A stretch of 13,383 nt of DNA from an uncultured Porphyromonadaceae bacterium (GTDB lineage: Bacteria > Bacteroidota > Bacteroidia > Bacteroidales > Muribaculaceae). Below are positions 1 through 7,989 of the stretch, piece by piece. The stretch's first letter is position 1. Each line of letters starts with the position of its first letter. The stretch is from contig CAMWQY010000038.1 of NCBI GenBank assembly GCA_947176355.1, forward strand, positions 1 through 13,383. Direction: 5' to 3'. The position numbers were made by a program, and so were the translations under genes. The notes under the pieces are model-generated. The model was given only the letters and a program-made list of their open reading frames with translations. It ran no database searches and was not told the origin of the DNA.

Positions 1-2100
1 TTTAAGCACTCCCGGAATCAGCTGCCTCACTTTCTCGCCGAAGCGCACTTTGTAAGACTTTGAAGGAGGGTCATAGCTTTCGATGGTCCCGTCTCCGAAT
101 ACACGGTGCGATACCTTTGTGCCCGCTGCCCAGACTTCATTGTCGCCTCCACCTAACTCTTCATCAAGGCTGCGTACCATATTTTTGGTCCCTTCAAGAA
201 GTGTCTTGTCGGGATTCCCTTCAATCTTAATCAGCCCCTCCGCAATCTCCGAAATAAATCGCGAAGGATACTTCAACGCCCCGCTTTCATTCAGGTAGCC
301 CTCAGAATCGGAAAGGTAAAGCATATCCTTAGCGCGGGTCACTGCCACATACATAAGTCGCCGTTCTTCCTCTTCGCCGTCGATGCGGCGTTCGCGTATC
401 GACCGATGATTAGGAAACACACCCTCCGTCAATCCCATGATGAAGACGTAGGGATACTCCAAGCCTTTCGCTTGATGGATTGTCATCAGCCTTACTTTGT
501 CCTTGTCTTCCTGATGGTCTGTGTTTGTGTAGAGAGCTATTTCTCCGAGATAGTGATAAAGGTCAGATTCGCCGTCTTCAAACCGTGTAGCCTCAAATTC
601 AATCATCGAATTGATGAGTTCCGCAATATTCTCCAGACGTTCCTCCTCCTCGTCCGTACGATACATTGTGTCGAGACCACTCGTCTGCATTATCCTTTCG
701 GTAAGATCTGATATCTTCAGTCCTTCAGCAATGGAGCGGGCATTCTCTATAAGTTCAATGAATTCCCGAATTGGTTTCTTTCCGAAAGAGGGCTCTCCGA
801 TATGTCTTCTGAGGGTAGGGTAGAGGTAATCCCCTTCCGACTCGGCAATTTGCTTTAGTTTGCCAAGAGTGACACTGCCAAACTTGCGAGCCGGCACATT
901 GACTATGCGCGTAAACGCCATATCGTCGTTTTCATTGGCAGTCAAGCGAAGATAGCTGATTATATCCTTTATTTCCTTGCGTTCGAAAAATCTAACTCCA
1001 CCCCACACAGTGTATGGAATCTTCCTTTTCAGCAGAGCCTGCTCGATTCGCCGGGATAAGAAAGAGCTGCGGTAAAGCACTGCATTGTCGATAAATCGGC
1101 TTCCTTCAAGGGCATTGTTTTCAATAGTAGTGGCAATCCATTCAGCCTCTTCACTTTCACTCTTGCAGTGATTCCATATAGGGAGCCGTTCGTTAAGGCG
1201 CACTGCAGTCAATTCCTTGCGAATTCGATTCTTATTGTTTGAGATGATGCTGTTGGCAACTGAAAGTATATCAGGGGTGCTTCGATAGTTGATATCGAGA
1301 ATGATGTCTGTGTCAGCCTTGAAATTGACGAAGGTCTTTGGCGATGCTCCTCGCCATTCATAGATGGCTTGGTCAGGATCGCCTACCACAAACAGGTTGC
1401 CATGATGCGAAGCCAATATCTCAATGAGTTTCCAATCGTCGCCGCTGCAGTCTTGCACCTCATCCACCATGACATAATTCAATTTCTCACACCAGTATTT
1501 CCTTGCGTCCGGGAAGTGAGTGAGAATATAAGTTGCCATGTAAATGATGTCGTCATAATCGAGCGCAAACTGTTTGCGCTGAAGTTGGATATATCTCACC
1601 TTCACGTCAGGAGCCCCGATAGGAGCCCCCGGCATAAGATATTTTGCAATGTATCCGTACGGATCATATCCTTTCAGTGCAGCCACATCTTTCAGCAATC
1701 GTTCTGCTGTGTTCTTTTTGCGGTCGATGCCGAATTCCTGCATGGCTTCTTTTGCAAGGTCCTTGGCATCCGTCTCGTCGATAATAGTGAAGTTTTTGGG
1801 GTACCCTAATTTGTAAATTTCGCGTCTTAATAATTTTACGCAGAAACTATGGATAGTGCATATAAGGTCGTTGACATTTCCTCGGTCTACCATTCCCGCA
1901 ATTCGATGTTTCATCTCTTGCGCAGCCTTGTTGGTAAACGTCAGGCACAGCACATTGCCGGGAGAAATTCCGAGTTCATTGACAAGAAAAGCAAAACGAT
2001 GGGCGAGTACACGAGTCTTGCCGGAACCGGCTCCGGCCACAACGCGTACGCGTCCTTCAGTGGCTTCCATAGCCTTGATTTGCTTTTCGTTGAGATTCAT
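1..2100 (-). CDS. UvrD/PcrA-like superfamily 1A DNA helicase, C-terminus cut by window edge
   Basis: ATP-dependent 3'-5' DNA helicase of the UvrD/Rep/PcrA type, expected to act in DNA repair or clearing of replication obstacles. The reading frame is open for 700 codons from an ATG at 2100-2098 to base 1 with no stop. Visible motifs, in order: Walker A AGAGSGKT (residues 22-29, Lys28), Walker B VDEVQD (Asp213-Glu214), GDPDQAIYEWRGA (from Gly240), TIHQAKGLEYP (His542) and YVAVTRAKD (Arg589). The last ~45 residues (KVSHRVFGDGTI and following) resemble the small C-terminal Tudor-like domain of PcrA/UvrD, so the true stop is probably only a short way left of base 1. The DEVQDCS box differs from the DEFQDTN seen in classical UvrD, so this may be a subfamily; I give no symbol. 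It is the last visible gene of the leftward block, 54 bases after ispF. The family call is safe; orthology to PcrA or UvrD is not settled. Confidence 0.95.
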   Translation of the reverse strand, partial: MNLNEKQIKAMEATEGRVRVVAGAGSGKTRVLAHRFAFLVNELGISPGNVLCLTFTNKAAQEMKHRIAGMVDRGNVNDLICTIHSFCVKLLRREIYKLGYPKNFTIIDETDAKDLAKEAMQEFGIDRKKNTAERLLKDVAALKGYDPYGYIAKYLMPGAPIGAPDVKVRYIQLQRKQFALDYDDIIYMATYILTHFPDARKYWCEKLNYVMVDEVQDCSGDDWKLIEILASHHGNLFVVGDPDQAIYEWRGASPKTFVNFKADTDIILDINYRSTPDILSVANSIISNNKNRIRKELTAVRLNERLPIWNHCKSESEEAEWIATTIENNALEGSRFIDNAVLYRSSFLSRRIEQALLKRKIPYTVWGGVRFFERKEIKDIISYLRLTANENDDMAFTRIVNVPARKFGSVTLGKLKQIAESEGDYLYPTLRRHIGEPSFGKKPIREFIELIENARSIAEGLKISDLTERIMQTSGLDTMYRTDEEEERLENIAELINSMIEFEATRFEDGESDLYHYLGEIALYTNTDHQEDKDKVRLMTIHQAKGLEYPYVFIMGLTEGVFPNHRSIRERRIDGEEEERRLMYVAVTRAKDMLYLSDSEGYLNESGALKYPSRFISEIAEGLIKIEGNPDKTLLEGTKNMVRSLDEELGGGDNEVWAAGTKVSHRVFGDGTIESYDPPSKSYKVRFGEKVRQLIPGVLK

Positions 2101-2119
2101 ATTAAGCCCCGACCCCTCG

Positions 2120-2161
2120 TTGATAGTTGATAGTTAATAGTTGATAATTGATAGTTAATCG
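2120..2161. repeat. AT-rich heptad tandem repeat (6 units) between ispF and the helicase gene
   Basis: Six consecutive 7-base units related to TTGATAG run from 2120 to 2161 (TTGATAG, TTGATAG, TTAATAG, TTGATAA, TTGATAG, TTAATCG). The last unit supplies the ispF stop codon (TAA on the minus strand at 2157-2155). The run fills most of the 54-base gap before the helicase start. No promoter or hairpin is evident in it. Similar heptads occur at 2646 and 13201. Confidence 0.85.
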
Positions 2162-2631
2162 TTAGAAAGAAGTGCTACTGCCATAGCTGAAATGCCTTCG
2201 CGGCGCCCGGTGAACCCAAGTTTTTCCGTAGTTGTGGCTTTGACCGATACGCAGTCTACCTTGACATCCATTACCGTAGCAAGCGTCTGGCGCATTTCGT
2301 CGATATAAGGTCGGAATTTCGGAGCCTCAGCGCAGATTGTGATGTCGCAGTTGCAAAGGCTATAGCCTTGGTTGCGTATCAGCTCCATCACGTGGCTCAG
2401 AAGAATCTTGCTGTCAATCCCTTTATATTTAGGGTCGGAATCAGGGAAATGCTTCCCTATGTCGCCAAGAGCCAAAGCCCCCAACAGCGCATCGCAAAGA
2501 GCATGTATAGCCACATCGGCATCGCTGTGCCCAAGCAGTCCATGCGTATGAGGCACCTTTACGCCGCATATCCACAAATCGCGCTCTTCCACGAGTCTAT
2601 GTACATCATATCCTTGCCCAATCCGAAACAT
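2155..2631 (-). CDS. ispF: 2-C-methyl-D-erythritol 2,4-cyclodiphosphate synthase (IspF)
   Basis: Fifth enzyme of the MEP (non-mevalonate) isoprenoid pathway. It converts CDP-ME 2-phosphate to the cyclic diphosphate MEcPP with release of CMP, and acts in the cytoplasm as a metal-dependent trimer. The 158-residue length is typical. The N-terminal GYDVHR places the zinc ligands at Asp9 and His11. The family signature HSDADVAIHALCDALLGA (from His35) contains the third ligand, His43. The C-terminal TTTEKLGFTGR segment is the conserved nucleotide-binding region. The ATG at 2631-2629 opens directly into MFRIGQGYDVHR, as expected, so the start is secure. It lies 38 bases after porV, a gap containing two and a half ATTCTCA heptads, and ends inside the heptad array before the helicase gene. 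From memory, ispF also follows porU-porV in Porphyromonas gingivalis, so the linkage is probably old rather than local. No anomaly was seen. Confidence 0.97.
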   Translation of the reverse strand: MFRIGQGYDVHRLVEERDLWICGVKVPHTHGLLGHSDADVAIHALCDALLGALALGDIGKHFPDSDPKYKGIDSKILLSHVMELIRNQGYSLCNCDITICAEAPKFRPYIDEMRQTLATVMDVKVDCVSVKATTTEKLGFTGRREGISAMAVALLSND

Positions 2632-2645
2632 AAAGATTAAAAATT

Positions 2646-2662
2646 ATTCTCAATTCTCAATT
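2646..2662. repeat. Short heptad repeat ATTCTCA x2 plus partial, porV-ispF junction
   Basis: Two exact ATTCTCA units (2646-2652, 2653-2659) followed by ATT sit in the 38-base gap between the porV stop and the ispF start. The period of 7 is shared with the arrays at 2120 and 13201, although the unit sequence differs. Confidence 0.6.
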
Positions 2663-2669
2663 AAAAAAA

Positions 2670-3905
2670 TCATCTTCTCCGTTTCCCCAAAAGGTCGCGA
2701 ATCCCGTCCATATCGAAGCTAAGCGTAAAGCGCATGGTCTGGTCGAGAGGGGAACTCTGTGCTGTAGCAAGCATATAGGAGGCATCCAGACGGACTACGT
2801 TGAGTGAGAATCCCGCTCCAAAGCCGAAATAGCTTCGTCCACCTTTCATAGCATTTTCATAATTATAGCCCATGCGGACGAAAAACTGATCATTGTAGGA
2901 ATACTCACCGCCAATAGAGACATTGATTTCCTTCAACTCCTCAGAAAAACCACCCGGTGCATCAGAGAAACTTTTGAAAATACCCGTGATAGGCGACATT
3001 GTCTCCCATTTCTGAAGGGCTTCATCGTATGCTGCCGCATTCTGAGCCTCATCCTTGTTGGGATCATAATATGCTCCTCCTGAATTGATATAGTCACTCT
3101 CGCGAGGTTTGGTGGGCACAAGAAGCTTATTGAGATCCAATCCTATAGAAAGGAGGTTGAAGTCGGCAAGTGGGAAGGTGAAGTTGGTGCCGATTCTAAG
3201 GTTGGTCGGCAGATAATAGTAGTTTGTGCCATGGTCGTAGCTCACCTTCGAACCGATATTGCTGATGTTAAATCCCCAGCTCCATTGGCATTCGCTGCGT
3301 CCGATCATAGGGAATGTGGTGTAGTAGCCGCTTAAGTCAACAGCAAAGGCAGACCCGGCGGTATTCGTGTCTCCCGAATACGAATCTTCGTATGAAAGGT
3401 CGGAAAGGATATAGCGCAACACTACACCCATACCGAATTTCTCACTAAGTTTGCGGGAATAACCGAAATCCAAAGCAAATTCGTATGGATTGATGGTGTT
3501 GGCTCCCCCTTCATCCACTATCACCTCTCCAAGAGAGAAATAGCGAAGTGACGCACTGATTGCCTGATTGTCGGAGCTTCCCAATTTAAGATAGCCGCTT
3601 AAATCGGCTAAGAAAATATCATTGACAATCTTACGGAGCCATGGGGTATAGCTGATTCCGACACCACCGGCTGAATATGCGAAAGCATATTTCGATGGAT
3701 TCCAGAATTGGGCATTTATGTCAGCATCCGTTGCCGCCCCGAGGTTGCCCATAGCGCTGCCACGTGCATCAGGAGTGATACTAAGAGTCGTCACACCGGT
3801 CTGCACAGGATTGAACTCATTGTCTTTTATGTCGTTGTCGCTTGCCGACGCGTAAGACGCAAGTGCGGCGGCCGCTATCGTGCATAGTGTTCTTGAAGTT
3901 GTCAT
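2670..3905 (-). CDS. porV: Type IX secretion outer-membrane shuttle protein PorV (LptO)
   Basis: Outer-membrane beta-barrel of the FadL-like PorV/PorQ family. In the T9SS, PorV collects cargo from the translocon and delivers it to the sortase PorU at the attachment complex. The frame can be extended to a TTG at 3911-3909, but the ATG at 3905-3903 is preferred; it gives 411 residues (MTTSRTLCTIAAAALASYAS) with a credible signal peptide ending near the ASASD run. The mature start FNPVQTGVTTLSITPDARG and the following GNLGAATDADINAQFWNPSKYA are the family hallmark. Glycine- and aromatic-rich alternating segments such as GVGISYTPWL and SASLRYFSLGEV fit barrel strands. The protein ends with RFTLSFDMDGIRDLL, like other PorV tails. 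It lies 36 bases after the FAH-like gene, a gap holding a perfect inverted repeat, and 38 bases before ispF. Identification rests on sequence recognition plus porU in the same operon. Confidence 0.95.
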   Translation of the reverse strand: MTTSRTLCTIAAAALASYASASDNDIKDNEFNPVQTGVTTLSITPDARGSAMGNLGAATDADINAQFWNPSKYAFAYSAGGVGISYTPWLRKIVNDIFLADLSGYLKLGSSDNQAISASLRYFSLGEVIVDEGGANTINPYEFALDFGYSRKLSEKFGMGVVLRYILSDLSYEDSYSGDTNTAGSAFAVDLSGYYTTFPMIGRSECQWSWGFNISNIGSKVSYDHGTNYYYLPTNLRIGTNFTFPLADFNLLSIGLDLNKLLVPTKPRESDYINSGGAYYDPNKDEAQNAAAYDEALQKWETMSPITGIFKSFSDAPGGFSEELKEINVSIGGEYSYNDQFFVRMGYNYENAMKGGRSYFGFGAGFSLNVVRLDASYMLATAQSSPLDQTMRFTLSFDMDGIRDLLGKRRR

Positions 3906-3913
3906 AATCAAAT

Positions 3914-3932
3914 AACGTAAAGACGTTACGTT
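3914..3932. promoter_or_regulatory. Perfect 7-bp inverted repeat upstream of porV
   Basis: AACGTAA (3914-3920), a 5-base centre AGACG, and TTACGTT (3926-3932) form an exact dyad that begins 9 bases upstream of the porV ATG. It occupies most of the 36-base gap between the FAH-like gene stop and porV. It could be an operator, a small RNA hairpin affecting porV translation, or an mRNA processing site. There is no run of T after it on the minus strand, so a classical terminator is unlikely. The structure is seen directly; any function is inferred. Confidence 0.5.
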
Positions 3933-3941
3933 TTATTACAA

Positions 3942-4550
3942 TTATCTAATGTTGAACGACAGTGAATCATTGCCATTGAGCATGAGGTGGACTCTTGCAT
4001 CAGGGCTTACTTCGGGTCCTTCTCCTGATAAGCCGAATAGAATGATGTCGCCGGTCTTGAGGGTGTTGTCGCGGCTGATGGCTGCAATGGTTTCTTCTAT
4101 TCCCGGGCGCATACCATCTTTATCCCAAATTGCATCTCGGGTGCCACCGTCAGAATCAAAATGAAGCTTCACTTCCGCTTGCTTCATCTCATCCAAAGTT
4201 GCTGCCTCGAATTTGCCGAGTGCCAGGCATCTGTCGTAGCTTATAGCCTCTGTCCAGGGGCATCCTGACGCTTGGAGCGACTGCAGCTTGTCGGCTGCTA
4301 CAAATACCACTGCCGGAGCCACAGCTTCCGTATATCTGTGGGCAAACCGTGGGGCAATCCCTTTACCCAATCGTCCGATTCTCACAGCCAAAGCCAATCT
4401 TGCTTCGAAGTGCGATGCAAAATCGGGCACAAAATAGGGATTGCCGCCATGCAGGATGCCGGTCTGGGATATCAATGTCCATATCGGCTTGGCATCCTCT
4501 GGCTGAAACTCAGGAGAGATAAGATTATTGACTATTGTGTAGATTGTCAT
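3942..4550 (-). CDS. Small FAH-fold (fumarylacetoacetate hydrolase-like) protein, probably non-catalytic
   Basis: 202-residue cytoplasmic-type protein with no signal peptide. It resembles the short fumarylacetoacetate hydrolase family through NPYFVPDFASHFEARLAL (residues ~37-54), RLGKGIAPRFAHRYTEA and a C-terminal GDIILFGLSGEGPEV that corresponds to the family GD-hhYTGTP strand. Active relatives bind a divalent metal through an E-x-E pair before the RLGK segment and an Asp in the D-F/V-T-A-R-D strand. Here the first site reads EARLA, with no Glu-x-Glu in any alignment I could make, and the second reads VVFVAADKLQ, with Val where the Asp is expected. The TGTP turn is also changed to FGLS. The start codon overlaps the porU stop (ATGA at 4550-4547), indicating translational coupling. 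It may be a structural or ligand-binding relic. In P. gingivalis porU and porV are adjacent, as I recall, so this gene may be an insertion in this lineage. Fold assignment is fairly secure; function is unknown. Confidence 0.8.
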   Translation of the reverse strand: MTIYTIVNNLISPEFQPEDAKPIWTLISQTGILHGGNPYFVPDFASHFEARLALAVRIGRLGKGIAPRFAHRYTEAVAPAVVFVAADKLQSLQASGCPWTEAISYDRCLALGKFEAATLDEMKQAEVKLHFDSDGGTRDAIWDKDGMRPGIEETIAAISRDNTLKTGDIILFGLSGEGPEVSPDARVHLMLNGNDSLSFNIR

Positions 4551-7500
4551 TTTGCCGGAACTGCTATTTTTTTGCTGAGTGAAGTCGACATGCCATCCTC
4601 TGAAGTCACTGTCGTGCGCAGAGTGTAGATGCCGCGTGGAAGTCGACTGCCATTGGTGTCATTGAGATCCCAAGAGTATGACAACGAACTGTTGCTGTTC
4701 GAATAAGCTTTTCGGTCGCTGCTCCAGAGCAGATTGCCGGAAAGGTCAAAGCATTCCAGGCGGCATTGCAGGGTGCAGAGAGCTCTGTCGGTCGTTATGG
4801 TCATATCAAGTTGGTCGCGTTCCCTGCTGTAGAAAGTTTTGATTTCTGCCACAGCCGGACGCATATTAAGGTCTACCTTGAATTTGATTTCCTCGCTGCT
4901 TGAATTGCCGGCATTGTCCCATACTGTCAGTGTCAGCTGATGGTCGCCGGGTTCGAGATTGCTCAAAGGATATGCTATGCTCCCCTTGGTCTCGTCGAGA
5001 GGGTCAGGAGAAAAATAGTTGCATACATCATCATAGACGCTCTTCGAATCAAGCATCAGAGTCATCTTGTGTCCGATGGCGGCATCCGAAATGTTAATGC
5101 CGCTTTCATCGCTGAAGACAGCCATCGCCACCGGGTTGGAATGCACCGTTGCTCCGGTATTTCCGTTAGAAGTTACGGCAAAACTCTCTATCGAAGGCCC
5201 TTCAAAGTCATCTGTTGAGGCAGTGTCATATCCATAGACGTAGAGCATGTCTGTCGACCCGTTAGCTTCCGATTTCATATCAGGGTCGTAGGCATACATT
5301 GTTATGAAGGCGGGAGAGTAATTGTTGGCTATCTCTGAAGGCATCAGTACGGTCAACTCCCATTCGCCATCTTTCACCATTGTGCTTCCTGTAGCGATTT
5401 TGCTCGATCTGTCTTGATACACCTCTACTTTCCCTTTATCTCCCCATCCATGGGTCTCTACGCTTTTTTCAGCATCGTAAAGGGTGTATTGTATCGGTCC
5501 GTTGAAGTTTGCTATATTGCCTTCGTTGTCAGTGATCCTCCCCGAGATCTTTACTGTCTGGCGAGCCATTATCACCGGAGCATCAGCTAAGTCGGTAGCC
5601 AAAGGCTTGTTGTCGATATAATCTATCGCCACTGTGTGGTAGGGCACCGCCATTCTGAGTGCCGGGTCGCCGAAGAGGTGATAGCGCAGCATGTTTTCGT
5701 CAGGAGTTGCACTGTTGTTTTTCCCGAGTCTTAGAACGTCGCCGATTCGTTGACCCTTCCCCTCGCTGTCTTTGCGCAGCATTTCCCTTGACACCGAGTT
5801 GGTGATTGCCTCGTTCATGCTTATGTATACAGTCCGGCTTGGGGTGATGATCGCTATTGCCCCTCCTGCCGGATTGGAAAGCATGATTTCAGCGCCGCTG
5901 ATCTCCTCTGCATCCCATTTGCCATAGCTGCAAGTAGCGGCATAAAGCACCGGAAGGTATTGGTTCGACATGTTGTTGATATCATGCCAGGTCAAAAGTT
6001 TTTCGTGTCCCCATTCTTTAGGATTTGCATGTCCAATGTAGGATATAAGGGAAACACCTTCTTTTTGCCACTTCATGAGCATTCGTTCCTTTGCATCCGG
6101 AAAAGTAAGACCCGTGCCGGTCTGTTTCCGTTCAAATGCATCAAGATACACTCTGTCGTATGCATAGTGCGTTCCGACACTGTTTGAAATCATGTTCTTG
6201 ATAGCCTTTTGTGCCTGTAGCAGATGCTGAGCCGAGTCTCCGTCGTCGGCGATAACCATGACATTGTTGCGCCATGCTCCATATTTAGGATTGTCGACGT
6301 ATGATTCAAGTTTTGACGCCACGATGTCCGCTTCGTATGCAGATTTGACGGGATATCGTCCCACTCCTATGAGCTGCTTTCTGAGTTGCATTGCTCTTGG
6401 GGAAGTCTCGTCTTCAAGCATGGCAATGAAATCATCAGTGCAGTAAGATGTGGTTTCCGTCAGTCCGTTTGCCGACTGCCATATCAAAGTGCGGGGATAC
6501 TTGTCTCTGAGGGTCTCCGGATTTTTCCCTTTCTGGTCGTAGGTAGGTCTCCCCATGAGAAGGCAATAGCCGAATTTTCTCCCGGTGGGGTCGTTTTGGC
6601 TTCGGTCATACCACATCTTAAGCAGTTTCCTGAATGCAGACACATCCGGATTTCCGCTTGAAAACTCATTGAAGATTTTTTCAGGCGAAAGCACATACAC
6701 TGTCATCTCGTCGTGGGTACGGTGAAGATTGGCTATCCTTTCAGAGGCAGCCGCAAACTCATCCGGAGTGATGATCACCATGTCGGGCGTTGGCATACCG
6801 TGAATATCTTGGTTGGCAACAGCAAATCTTCCCGGGATTGATGCCCCTTTGGCAGAAGGTTCGAAAGCCATGAATTCTCTCAATCCTTTTTCTTTGACCC
6901 CGATAGTCAAGGTCTTATTGGAAGAATCATAGTGCCCTTTTACTTCTCTGACATCCCATGGCTTGGTGACATCCCATATCATTGTCTGCTCCGATACTCC
7001 GGAAATGGTATAGGCAGTTGCGGAAGAGGGGTTCACGGTAAAATAGAGTCTGGAATCCTTAAGCGACAGAGCCCTTTCATATTCCACTTCGATCCAGTCG
7101 AGCCTGGCTGTGTTGACTACTCCTCCTTGTGAATATTCAATTCCTACGTTGAGTGAATTGCCTACCCCTTTTGCCTCTTTGACAGTAGTGGTAATTTTGT
7201 AAAATTGCTCGCTTGAAGTTACATTGGGTATCTGGTCGTAGTTTGTCGCATTCAGTCGTTGTCCGTTTGCACTCACGATAAAGCTGCTTGGTGCTCCCGT
7301 AGTGTTAGCCCCGAAGCGGACTCTGATTTTTGCATCCCCTGTGGTGTTGTCGGGCAGATCGAAATTGAAAGTCTGAGATTTAGTCGATCTGAAGTCTTCT
7401 CCGAGATAATCGCGTCCGGAATTGCCACACTGAAGGAGATCCCGTTCGTGTACAAGCTGGCATATAAACGTGTCGGCGATCGGCAATCCCTCCGAGTCGG

Positions 7501-7987
7501 AAAGATCGATTGCTTCCGTTTCAGCCGATGGCTTGACATCGCTGATGAAATAATACGAGGTGTCACCGTAAGGGTTTATGGTGTGGTCATATTTCATCTG
7601 GCCTGAAGTAGAGGCCTTGGGTCCAATCTGGCCGGTGGCATAGAAAGTGATGGAGCCGTCGCTGCCTCGCACTATGGGCACAGGCGGCAGATCGTCAGGC
7701 AGATCTGTCGTGAGGGTTTCTGATATCATTCTCCCTCCATAGCCATAGATGTAGACTGAATTCGGGTCGTTAAACCCGAAATTCTTAAGATTCTGCTTAG
7801 TCAGTGTCTGTAATCCGGAGTTGGATATGTCAATTTTCACCCATTTCCCGGAAGAGAGCATGGATGAAGAGGCATACTTGTCCGGATCTGCGGCATGCAT
7901 GCCAATGGCTGTCATGATTGAGAATGCCAGGGCAATGGCAATCTTGACAGACTGTCTTGATTTATATGTCGGTTTGTATAGTTTCAC
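4547..7987 (-). CDS. porU: Type IX secretion system sortase PorU (C25 gingipain-family)
   Basis: Cell-surface sortase of the T9SS. It removes the C-terminal sorting domain of cargo brought by PorV and joins the new end to a lipopolysaccharide-type anchor. The protein has 1146 residues, in the usual PorU range. A signal peptide is visible (basic KPTYKSRQSVK, then a hydrophobic stretch to about MHAAD, residue ~32). A beta-rich N-terminal region runs to ~400. The C25 peptidase domain spans ~400-780: MVIITPDEF at its start, catalytic His653 in SYIGHANPKEWG, catalytic Cys686 in YAATCSYGKWD, and LFGDPALRM at its end. Ig-like beta domains follow, and the C-terminus (RLPRGIYTLRTTV and KKIAVPAK) looks like a T9SS CTD/FlgD-type fold. 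The start ATG (7987-7985) lies 2 bases after the muramidase stop, and the stop overlaps the FAH-like start, so all three are probably co-translated. Both catalytic residues are intact. Confidence 0.96.
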   Translation of the reverse strand: MKLYKPTYKSRQSVKIAIALAFSIMTAIGMHAADPDKYASSSMLSSGKWVKIDISNSGLQTLTKQNLKNFGFNDPNSVYIYGYGGRMISETLTTDLPDDLPPVPIVRGSDGSITFYATGQIGPKASTSGQMKYDHTINPYGDTSYYFISDVKPSAETEAIDLSDSEGLPIADTFICQLVHERDLLQCGNSGRDYLGEDFRSTKSQTFNFDLPDNTTGDAKIRVRFGANTTGAPSSFIVSANGQRLNATNYDQIPNVTSSEQFYKITTTVKEAKGVGNSLNVGIEYSQGGVVNTARLDWIEVEYERALSLKDSRLYFTVNPSSATAYTISGVSEQTMIWDVTKPWDVREVKGHYDSSNKTLTIGVKEKGLREFMAFEPSAKGASIPGRFAVANQDIHGMPTPDMVIITPDEFAAASERIANLHRTHDEMTVYVLSPEKIFNEFSSGNPDVSAFRKLLKMWYDRSQNDPTGRKFGYCLLMGRPTYDQKGKNPETLRDKYPRTLIWQSANGLTETTSYCTDDFIAMLEDETSPRAMQLRKQLIGVGRYPVKSAYEADIVASKLESYVDNPKYGAWRNNVMVIADDGDSAQHLLQAQKAIKNMISNSVGTHYAYDRVYLDAFERKQTGTGLTFPDAKERMLMKWQKEGVSLISYIGHANPKEWGHEKLLTWHDINNMSNQYLPVLYAATCSYGKWDAEEISGAEIMLSNPAGGAIAIITPSRTVYISMNEAITNSVSREMLRKDSEGKGQRIGDVLRLGKNNSATPDENMLRYHLFGDPALRMAVPYHTVAIDYIDNKPLATDLADAPVIMARQTVKISGRITDNEGNIANFNGPIQYTLYDAEKSVETHGWGDKGKVEVYQDRSSKIATGSTMVKDGEWELTVLMPSEIANNYSPAFITMYAYDPDMKSEANGSTDMLYVYGYDTASTDDFEGPSIESFAVTSNGNTGATVHSNPVAMAVFSDESGINISDAAIGHKMTLMLDSKSVYDDVCNYFSPDPLDETKGSIAYPLSNLEPGDHQLTLTVWDNAGNSSSEEIKFKVDLNMRPAVAEIKTFYSRERDQLDMTITTDRALCTLQCRLECFDLSGNLLWSSDRKAYSNSNSSLSYSWDLNDTNGSRLPRGIYTLRTTVTSEDGMSTSLSKKIAVPAK

Positions 7988-7989
7988 GT

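Noticed and set aside
3906..3911. Upstream TTG start for porV, adding two residues
   Set aside because: The ATG at 3905-3903 is two codons downstream, gives a good signal peptide, and is far more likely than a TTG start.
7273..7606. Overlapping open frames on both strands within porU (about 97 and 115 codons)
   Set aside because: They lie within a continuous PorU frame of 1146 codons with signal peptide and intact catalytic residues; they are shadow frames without family features.
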